64,000 nucleotides of DNA from Ensifer sesbaniae (GTDB lineage Bacteria > Pseudomonadota > Alphaproteobacteria > Rhizobiales > Rhizobiaceae), in contig NZ_JABEKU010000001.1 in assembly GCF_013283665.1 (NCBI RefSeq), positions 1,364,001 to 1,428,000 on the forward strand, read 5' to 3'. The translations under genes were made by a program, and so were the position numbers. Positions 57,673 to 64,000 of the stretch are shown in pieces. Each line of letters starts with the position of its first letter. Position 1 is the stretch's first letter. The notes beneath the pieces were generated by a model. It saw nothing but the letters and a program-made list of their open reading frames with translations, ran no database searches and was not told the DNA's origin.

Positions 57673-58700
57673 CAGCGGATATCTCCCGGGCTATTGTTCG
57701 CGAGCATCGCGGCAAGATCAAGTGCCGCCCTGAGGCTGTCGTCGCGGGCGACGCCCTTGCCGGCAAGGCTGAAGGCTGTGCCGTGGTCAGGCGACGTGCG
57801 GATGAAGGGAAGGCCGAGCGTGACATTGACGCTGTCGTCGAAGCCGAGCGCCTTGGCCGGGATCAGCGCCTGATCGTGATACATGCAGATTGCAACGTCG
57901 TAGGTCGCGCGCGCCCGATCATGGAACATCGTATCCGCCGGCAGGGGACCCACGGCATCGATCCCCTCGGCCCGCAGACGGTCGATCACGGGGCGGATGA
58001 CGGCGTTATCCTCAAGGCCGAGCGCACCGTTTTCGCCGGCGTGAGGGTTGAGCCCAGCGATCGCGAGGCGCGGTCGCTCGAGCCCGAAACGGTTGCGCAG
58101 ATCAGCCGCCGTAATCGCACAGGTGCGATAGATGAGATCCGGCGTTAACTGGCCCGGTACGTCTTTCAGGGGGATATGGATCGTGACCGGAACCGCACGC
58201 AGCTTCGGTCCGGCCAGCATCATGACCGGCAGAACGGCTTGTCCCGTCGCCTTCTCCGCGAGATCCGCCAGGTATTCGGTGTGGCCGGGAAAACGGAAAC
58301 CGGCGTCGTAGAGAACCGCCTTGGCGATCGGGTTGGTCACGACAGCCGAAGCTTCGCCGGCGGTGACGATCCGCACCGCCGTATCGATCGCCTTGATGAC
58401 GGCGCTGGCATTGGCCGTGTCGGGATCGCCCGCCGTAACCGGGGCTGGGCAGGTGACCGGCAGAATCGGCAGCGCCGCATCGAATACGGCAACGGCGCCG
58501 GCACAATCTGTTTCCCGCACGGGAACCGAATAGCCGAGCATCGCCGCTCGCGCGGCAAGCACCGAAGGATCGCCGATGAAAAGGAAAGGTGCCGTCGCGT
58601 GCTCGCGGCGGCCAAGCCAGGCGGAAAGGCTGATATCCGGCCCGATACCGGCCGGATCACCCATGGTCAGGGCGAGTGGCCCGCCGGTTGGTTCGCGCAT
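57672..58700 (-). CDS. pdxA: 4-hydroxythreonine-4-phosphate dehydrogenase
   Basis: PdxA oxidises 4-phosphohydroxy-L-threonine in the deoxyxylulose-dependent pyridoxal phosphate pathway. The 342-residue enzyme has [14 protein letters not shown] (about residue 8), GHTEYLAD (metal histidine), [10 protein letters not shown] and [15 protein letters not shown] (metal histidine). The start at 58700 (MREPTGG) is chosen; the minus-strand frame is open further to 58853 but runs into the SurA-like gene. Spacing from that gene is 13 bp. Confidence 0.96.
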   Translation of the reverse strand: MREPTGGPLALTMGDPAGIGPDISLSAWLGRREHATAPFLFIGDPSVLAARAAMLGYSVPVRETDCAGAVAVFDAALPILPVTCPAPVTAGDPDTANASAVIKAIDTAVRIVTAGEASAVVTNPIAKAVLYDAGFRFPGHTEYLADLAEKATGQAVLPVMMLAGPKLRAVPVTIHIPLKDVPGQLTPDLIYRTCAITAADLRNRFGLERPRLAIAGLNPHAGENGALGLEDNAVIRPVIDRLRAEGIDAVGPLPADTMFHDRARATYDVAICMYHDQALIPAKALGFDDSVNVTLGLPFIRTSPDHGTAFSLAGKGVARDDSLRAALDLAAMLANNSPGDIR

Positions 58701-58713
58701 GTTACCGCTGTGC

Positions 58714-59652
58714 TTACTTGTTGACGATCTGCGCTTTCTTGCGCAGTTCCTCAAGATACTTTTCGCTGTTCGGGTCTTCTCCGCCCGTTTTCTTCTTGCC
58801 GATATCCTCGGCGCGGAAGACGATTTCTGCGGCCGTGTCGTCGTTGACCTCACGCTTCTTGCAGATCGCCAGGTATTCGACGCCCTTTTCGGTTACGCGA
58901 GTTCCGGTCGTGCCGTTTTCGCCGGCCTTTTCGACCAGGGGCTTCCATTCGTCCGGCAATTGCTGGGCGAGCATACGACCGAGATTGCGGATCGAAACGT
59001 CGCGATAGTTGGCGGCAAACACCTTGGAGGTCTCGCAGCCCGGGAACTGCGACCGCGAGGCATTTGCCTCAGCCTGCCGCTTCGCCGTGATGGCGCCGCG
59101 CTTCTTTTCGGGAATGACGAAGATCACCTGCTGCAGGAAGTATTCGGTCGTCACCGGCTTGTTGCCGCCGCCTTCCATCATCCGCTTGACGAGATCGGCG
59201 CCCTGCAGCCGGCTCGAATTGCCGTAGCGGAAGTTGACCGCACGCGGCCAGCTCATCTGGACGGCGATATACTGCTTGAAATGCTCGACGCCGACGCCCG
59301 CCTGGTCGAGGATCTTGCCGAGCTGTTCTGGTGAAAGCTTGTTGCCTCCGGCAAAGCGGGCAAAGGCGGCATCGACCTCCTGCGTGCTCACCGATTGCCC
59401 GAGCCGGGCAATCTCGGCGCGCTTCAGCACTTCGTCGACAAGCTGCTTCTTGGCTTCGTCTGCTCCGCCCTTTTGACGCTGCAGGCGGATGAATGCGACA
59501 CGTTTGGCAATATCGCCCGAGGTGATCACGGTGTTGTTGACCGTTACCTTGACCTGACTTGCAGCCTGCGCACCGGCACATGCCGCGATGCTCAGGGCCC
59601 CGGCCACAGCCAATACCGAAAGCGTCCTCGAGATCGACATTTTCCCGCCCAT
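58714..59652 (-). CDS. SurA-like periplasmic chaperone/isomerase
   Basis: A 312-residue exported protein. A signal peptide ([20 protein letters not shown], cleavage near residue 31) is followed by a SurA N-terminal-type helical region ([39 protein letters not shown]). The C-terminal part ([12 protein letters not shown] and [17 protein letters not shown]) resembles a degenerate PpiC/parvulin domain. It would assist outer-membrane protein folding. It sits between lptD, a SurA client in other species, and pdxA, as in many proteobacteria. Confidence 0.85.
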   Translation of the reverse strand: MGGKMSISRTLSVLAVAGALSIAACAGAQAASQVKVTVNNTVITSGDIAKRVAFIRLQRQKGGADEAKKQLVDEVLKRAEIARLGQSVSTQEVDAAFARFAGGNKLSPEQLGKILDQAGVGVEHFKQYIAVQMSWPRAVNFRYGNSSRLQGADLVKRMMEGGGNKPVTTEYFLQQVIFVIPEKKRGAITAKRQAEANASRSQFPGCETSKVFAANYRDVSIRNLGRMLAQQLPDEWKPLVEKAGENGTTGTRVTEKGVEYLAICKKREVNDDTAAEIVFRAEDIGKKKTGGEDPNSEKYLEELRKKAQIVNK

Positions 59653-59797
59653 TACCTTTTCCTGTTTGCCGGACGATCACTGTCGTCGGGTCTTGTCCGC
59701 CTACCGGCGTTGCGCCGTTGCCTTATCTTGTCGGAGGAAATGCATAATACATGCGGCCAAACGATGACAAGACCGTTTGAGCAGCCCAAAATTGCGA

Positions 59798-59827
59798 GAG
59801 GGGGCGAACTTCGCGTTTCGCCCCCTC
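59798..59827 (-). terminator. Hairpin between lptD and the SurA-like gene
   Basis: Ten-base arms GAGGGGGCGA / TCGCCCCCTC, followed on the minus strand by TCGCAATTTTGG. It lies in the 187-bp gap and may reduce read-through from lptD. Confidence 0.65.
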
Positions 59828-59839
59828 GTTCCAATGATC

Positions 59840-62191
59840 TTAATAGTAATCCAGCTCTTCGAACTTGGTGTCGCCGACATTGACGTCGCCGAGGGTACGG
59901 AAGCTGATCCTGGCACCGATCGACCAATCGTTCGCCAGCGTGCTGCTGGTATCGCGTTCCTGCTTGTAGACGATCGAGAACAGGGTGTCCTGATCGTCGT
60001 AGGTAATGCCGAAGCCGTTGCGCGAGATGACGTCCCGGTTGATGTCGTAGGTGATGGCACCAAAGACTGACCAATAGTCGTGGAACTTATAGGCGGCGGC
60101 CGTCTGGATTTCGTCCTGATCCACCTGCGAGCCATAAAGCGGCTGCGCTTCGATGCGCGTATAGGTCATCGCCGCCTGCCACGTCGTGCCGAGGTACCCG
60201 ACGGTCGCATCGGCACGGCGCAGTGCCAGATCCTTTTCGTCGAGACGACCCGAGAGGCTCGCCATCAGGCCGGACGGCGCGTCGATGCCGAACATCGCGA
60301 CATAGTCCGAGCGCTTCGTTTCCAGGCCGGATTCCGCGCCGACCTTCACCAGGTCGTCGGTTGCAAAGGAGTTCAGGCCTCCGAGATGGAAGGATTGGCC
60401 GACGATGCCGCGCAGGCCGTAGCCACTGTCGAAGGTACCGGTATAGCGGAAGCCGACATTGGCGCGCGTGCCACCTTCCACCCGGTCGAAGCCGGAGAAC
60501 TTGTCGCGGTCGAAAAGGTTGGTCGCGTCGAACACGAAGCTCTGAGCGTCTTCGTTCGGCAGACCGCCAGCGTCCTGTTCGTCAGGGCGCGCGTAGAGCT
60601 GAGCGATCGGCTCGAGCACATGGCTGCTGTCCTCGCCGACGAAGAGGATCGGGTAGCGGGCTTCGAGACCGGCGGTCAACATGCGCCGCGTCGTGGCGTC
60701 GCTGGTGTTGTAGTCGCCGGTATAGAGCGGGCCAGGCGCGTCCATGTTCAGCCCGAGTGCATCGCCGCGTGCCGCCAGCAGCGGTGTGACGACGAGACCG
60801 CCGGGGGCGATGAACGTGCGTTTCCATTCAAGCTCGCCCGTCAGGCGATGGGTTGTGCCTTCCAGACCGCGGAAGCGATCGACGACGCCTGGGACGGCCT
60901 CGAAGTCCAGCCGATTGCGCTTGATGTTGGTGAGGTTGACGGTCGCCGAAAGTTCGCCGCCCAATATGGGCTGCGGCGCCTTGTAGGAGTAATCGAGCAC
61001 CTGCGCCGCAGGCTGCTGGTTTTCCTTGATGCTGTTCGGATCCGCGTCCTGAATGTCGAAGTAGAAGGCGCGCAGGTCGAAGTAGTTTCGCTTGCCGAGC
61101 CCGGTCAAATAGGCCTGGTTGACATAGGTCGTTCCGTCGAAGTTCGACAGTTCGTAGGTCTTGGCGAAGTTGGCGTCCGACTGGACGAGAACGTTCCAGC
61201 CGAACGTCCAGCGCGGATTGATCTCGAACTCGGCCTTCGACGCGATCATGCCGCGATTGGTCTTCTCCGCGTCGACCGTGCCGGGCGTGAACTTGCTCTT
61301 GTCGAGCTGGCTGATGCCGGCAACGTTCAGCGTATGGAAGCCGTTGTGGAACCGCTGGCGGAACTCGCCCTCCAGCAGGAAGCCCTGTCGGGTCAGGCCC
61401 GTGACGGTTGCCGTCGCGTCCATATAGGGCGAGATCGCCCAGTAGTAGGGGACGCCGACGCCGACGCCGAGCTTCTGCGCCGAGCGGAACGTCGGGAACA
61501 GGAAGCCGCTCTTGCGCTTGACCGTATGGTCGGGCAGTTCCATCACCGGAATATAGGCGATCGGCTTGCCGAAGAGCTCGAAGCGGGCGTTCTCCAGGCG
61601 AATCGTCCGCGTGCGGCCGTTCTGAATGACGCGCTGCGCCTTGATATGCCACAGCGAGCGATGTTCCGGCTTGGTCGCGCAGGGTGTGCAGGCCGTGTAG
61701 ACGGCCTCGTTCAGGATGAATTCCTCGCCGTTCCGGCGCTCGCCGCTCGTTGCGGCAAGCCGGGTCAGGTCGGTGGTTTCGATGCGCATCTGCTCAAGGA
61801 AACCGTTGCCGAAATCGTCGGTGACGTCCATCTTGTCAGCGTAGACGACATTGCCGCCCGGCTCGACGAACTGGATGTCCCCGGATGCATAGATGCGGCC
61901 ATTCTTCTGGTCGTACTCGACCTGACGGGCCACCATCTTGTAGCCGCCGTAGTCGATCTGCACGTTGCCGCGCACGATCACCTTCTCGGCGTCCTTGTTG
62001 TAGACGAGCTCATTGGCGGACAGAAGCAGCTTGGCGTCTTCCGGCATGTTCGGACGCAGCGAATCGAGGCGGTCCGAAGTCTGCTGCGCCATCGCAGGCG
62101 CACTCATTCCCATGGCAAGTGTCTGCAGCGCCACACCTGCGAGCAGGGTAGCGTTGATCAGCGTCATGCGTTTGCGGTTCACTACCGCCAC
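59840..62191 (-). CDS. lptD: LPS assembly protein LptD
   Basis: LptD is the outer-membrane beta-barrel that, with LptE, inserts lipopolysaccharide into the outer leaflet. The 783-residue protein has a signal peptide (cleavage near MAQQ, about residue 36), a periplasmic OstA-type domain (LLLSANELVYNKDAEKVIVRGNV; YEQKNGRIYASGDI-like segment) and a long barrel domain ending in aromatic residues (EELDYY). The start is GTG at 62191, with AGGAGG upstream, overlapping the lptG stop by one base. Confidence 0.96.
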   Translation of the reverse strand: MAVVNRKRMTLINATLLAGVALQTLAMGMSAPAMAQQTSDRLDSLRPNMPEDAKLLLSANELVYNKDAEKVIVRGNVQIDYGGYKMVARQVEYDQKNGRIYASGDIQFVEPGGNVVYADKMDVTDDFGNGFLEQMRIETTDLTRLAATSGERRNGEEFILNEAVYTACTPCATKPEHRSLWHIKAQRVIQNGRTRTIRLENARFELFGKPIAYIPVMELPDHTVKRKSGFLFPTFRSAQKLGVGVGVPYYWAISPYMDATATVTGLTRQGFLLEGEFRQRFHNGFHTLNVAGISQLDKSKFTPGTVDAEKTNRGMIASKAEFEINPRWTFGWNVLVQSDANFAKTYELSNFDGTTYVNQAYLTGLGKRNYFDLRAFYFDIQDADPNSIKENQQPAAQVLDYSYKAPQPILGGELSATVNLTNIKRNRLDFEAVPGVVDRFRGLEGTTHRLTGELEWKRTFIAPGGLVVTPLLAARGDALGLNMDAPGPLYTGDYNTSDATTRRMLTAGLEARYPILFVGEDSSHVLEPIAQLYARPDEQDAGGLPNEDAQSFVFDATNLFDRDKFSGFDRVEGGTRANVGFRYTGTFDSGYGLRGIVGQSFHLGGLNSFATDDLVKVGAESGLETKRSDYVAMFGIDAPSGLMASLSGRLDEKDLALRRADATVGYLGTTWQAAMTYTRIEAQPLYGSQVDQDEIQTAAAYKFHDYWSVFGAITYDINRDVISRNGFGITYDDQDTLFSIVYKQERDTSSTLANDWSIGARISFRTLGDVNVGDTKFEELDYY

Positions 62192-63270
62192 TAGCCATCC
62201 TCCTGATTTAAAAGAATCGTCGAGCCCAGCGCCATCGCTACAACAACTGGCAACCAGGCTGCAACGAAAGGAGGCACAATGCCGCTGCTCCCGAATGCTT
62301 TGACAAGCACGGTCACGACATAAAGCACGAAGCCTGAAAGGATGCCACCGAGAATTACGGAGCGAGATTGGTTGAACCGGCTAAATTTGAGCGACACGCA
62401 GGCGGCGATCAGCGTCATGGCGACGAGAAGCAGCGGCAGCGAGAGCATCGAGTGGAATTGGGTTTCCATGGCATTGGTTGAAAAACCGAAGGAGCGGGCC
62501 ACTTCGATCTTGCCGGGCAGGTCAAAAAACTGAATGGAATCAGCCTTTGCAAGACGTTCCTGAACAAACTCAGCCTTCAGATTGGTGCTGAGTTGTGCTG
62601 TTTTTAGACGACGCGGCAGTTGTCCATTGCGCGTTTCCGTTACCTCGTTAAGAAGCCAGTAACCATCTTCGAGTTTCGCCGAAGCCGCATCCTGTCTCAG
62701 AATGATCGAGCCCTGTGGATCGAAGTGGATGACGGTGACGTTGAGGAGCGTCGTACCGTTGTCCTGAACCGAGCGCGCGCCGATGATCGTATCGGTCCCG
62801 TTGTGGATCTGTCGCAGCCACGGAATCGACCCCGCGTCGGAGGAACGCGAGGCACCCCATTCCGCCAGCAGTGCCTCCCCACGTTTCGTTCCCCACGCCG
62901 CCAGCGGATTGAGCGCGATCACGGCGAGCATGCCGAAGAGGAAGGCGCCCAGCACGAACGGGCGCAGGAACTGCCAGACGGAGATACCTGCGGCGCGGGT
63001 CACGACCAGTTCATAGCGCCGGTTGAGGGAGATCAGCGCCGCCATCGCCGAAAACAGCGCCACAAACGGAATCGTCTGCTGCAGGATCAGCGGGATGCGA
63101 AGGGCGGTCATCAGCAGGGCGCCGGTGATCGAATAATGCGGCAGGTTCGCCAGGCGGCTTGCCTGCTCGCTGAAGTCGATGATGAAGATCAACGAGAAGA
63201 TGCCGACGAGAAACCAGAAAGTGGTGACGACGTAGCGGATGAAGAAGTAGCGTAAGAGCGTGCCCATCAT
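62191..63270 (-). CDS. lptG: LPS export ABC permease LptG
   Basis: LptG, with LptF and the LptB ATPase, extracts LPS from the inner membrane. The 359-residue protein has the YjgP/YjgQ layout: about three N-terminal membrane segments, a periplasmic beta-jellyroll (about residues 130-265), and three C-terminal segments. SLNRRYELVVTRAAGIS (about residue 80) and the FSTNAMETQFHSML coupling region are typical. The ATG overlaps the lptF stop by 4 bases; a second ATG follows directly. Confidence 0.95.
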   Translation of the reverse strand: MMGTLLRYFFIRYVVTTFWFLVGIFSLIFIIDFSEQASRLANLPHYSITGALLMTALRIPLILQQTIPFVALFSAMAALISLNRRYELVVTRAAGISVWQFLRPFVLGAFLFGMLAVIALNPLAAWGTKRGEALLAEWGASRSSDAGSIPWLRQIHNGTDTIIGARSVQDNGTTLLNVTVIHFDPQGSIILRQDAASAKLEDGYWLLNEVTETRNGQLPRRLKTAQLSTNLKAEFVQERLAKADSIQFFDLPGKIEVARSFGFSTNAMETQFHSMLSLPLLLVAMTLIAACVSLKFSRFNQSRSVILGGILSGFVLYVVTVLVKAFGSSGIVPPFVAAWLPVVVAMALGSTILLNQEDG

Positions 63271-64000
63271 GATGGCTGCCCTCCCTCGGCGTCACGCCGC
63301 ACCAGGCGCAGGCGTACCAGGAGATCCTGCAGCTTTTCCTGCCAGGTCATCGGGATGTCGAGGCGCTTGTTGCTCACGAGCTGGTGAATGCAGAGCGCGC
63401 CGGCTGCAAGTGGCACGATGTACATCAGCGGCACGAACCAGATGGAATCCTCGGCGCTGTTGCCGGCATAGAAGGTCATCCAGCGGATGAGCAGCGCCGT
63501 TCCGAGCGCGCTCACCATGGGATGGAGGCGCGCTTCCCGGTGAGAGCGCGCGTCGCTGCTGAACACCAATGCGATCAGGCCGAACAGCAGCGGGAAGGTC
63601 CACTCCGTCAGGCGGCGGTTGATCTCGGCGGTAAAGGCAAGCGGTTTGTTCTTGTAGACCTGATCGTTCGGATCGGGATTGAGCAGTCCGGCGAGGTCCC
63701 GGTCCTTCGCCCGGATCGTCGCCTCGCGCGTCGTCTTGGTCATATCGGCAAGGTCGAAGGCATAGGAATCGAACTTGATGATCGAGACACTGCCGTCAGG
63801 CAATTTGCGTTGCACCTCGCCGTCCTTCATCACCAGCGCGGAGCTTTTTTCGTCGACCGCGCCTTCGCGGGCGTAATAGACGAGTTCGAAGGCGGGATTG
63901 CGCGAATCGGCAACGAAGATGCCCTGCAACACGCCGCCGCTTCGCCGCGCTCCGACCTGGACATAGAGGCCGTCGGCAACCTTGCGGAACGAGTTCTCCT
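63267..64000 (-). CDS. lptF: LPS export ABC permease LptF, N-terminus missing
   Basis: The C-terminal 244 codons or so of LptF; the start lies beyond base 64000. The last codons before the edge read NSFRKVADGLYVQVGARRSGG, continuing in frame into GVLQGIFVADSRNPAFEL. The periplasmic jellyroll and three C-terminal membrane segments (LLFGLIALVFSSD; LIRWMTFYAGNSAE; IVPLAAGALCIHQLV) are present. It is the first visible gene of lptF-lptG-lptD, overlapping lptG by 4 bases. Confidence 0.93.
   Translation of the reverse strand, partial: ENSFRKVADGLYVQVGARRSGGVLQGIFVADSRNPAFELVYYAREGAVDEKSSALVMKDGEVQRKLPDGSVSIIKFDSYAFDLADMTKTTREATIRAKDRDLAGLLNPDPNDQVYKNKPLAFTAEINRRLTEWTFPLLFGLIALVFSSDARSHREARLHPMVSALGTALLIRWMTFYAGNSAEDSIWFVPLMYIVPLAAGALCIHQLVSNKRLDIPMTWQEKLQDLLVRLRLVRRDAEGGQPS

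Noticed and set aside
60080-62194. 704-codon plus-strand frame opposite lptD
   Set aside because: No recognisable domain; it is complementary to a well-supported gene.

Overview
The window is about 64 kb of compact, GC-rich alphaproteobacterial chromosome, most likely Sinorhizobium/Ensifer (Rhizobiaceae). The reasons are the protein sequences, the gene order from psd-pssA-purF-cvpA-radA-alr-dnaB-rpsF through fabD-fabG-acpP-fabF-mltG-yicC-gmk to rsmA-pdxA-lptD-lptG-lptF (which I recall as the S. meliloti chromosome order), and many RIME-like palindromic repeats between genes. No rRNA, tRNA, CRISPR array, prophage or insertion sequence was seen. It reads as core genome with a few lineage-specific genes.

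Layout. 1-9.8 kb: the end of recO, a thioesterase, a Tat-exported PhoX phosphatase with a candidate Pho box, a very large DUF2339 membrane protein, an HD hydrolase, a MOSC protein and an MFS transporter. 9.8-17.1 kb: an NAD module. nadA-nadB-nadC (de novo NAD synthesis) lie behind a perfect 14-bp-arm inverted repeat. A convergent, translationally coupled operon ygfZ - HD hydrolase - tyrosine phosphatase - nadQ-like regulator (COG4111/Nudix-related) faces them. 17.4-20.6 kb: small envelope or hypothetical proteins, a Nudix hydrolase, a YedK/HMCES peptidase and an overlooked 47-codon gene. 21.1-27.1 kb: cysS, a VOC protein, three tandem GFA-family zinc proteins with stop/start overlaps, prolyl iminopeptidase and a citramalate-synthase-type enzyme. 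27.4-34.9 kb: rarD, a LOG-family protein, a LysM envelope protein with a duplicated beta-rich unit, an Atm1-type ABC exporter and psd-pssA (phosphatidylethanolamine synthesis). 35-47.9 kb: a minus-strand housekeeping series (SDR, purF, cvpA, radA, alr, dnaB, rplI, a DUF2232 protein, rpsR, rpsF), interrupted by a plus-strand AraC regulator plus azlC/azlD branched-chain amino acid exporter. A decayed MarR-like gene sits between dnaB and rplI. 48.2-56.8 kb: an aldo-keto reductase, then the fatty-acid synthesis cluster fabD-fabG-acpP-fabF, mltG, yicC and gmk. 56.8-64 kb: the minus-strand operon lptF-lptG-lptD-SurA-like PPIase-pdxA-rsmA, with lptF cut by the window edge.

The most interesting points are the nadABC operator candidate with its likely regulator close by, the Pho box before phoX, the triple GFA operon, two modular families of palindromic intergenic elements that share a conserved module order, the unannotated 47-aa gene, the MarR remnant, and the ygfZ-HD-phosphatase-nadQ coupling. 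I found no clearly novel defence or mobile system. All family assignments come from motif recognition, not database searches.
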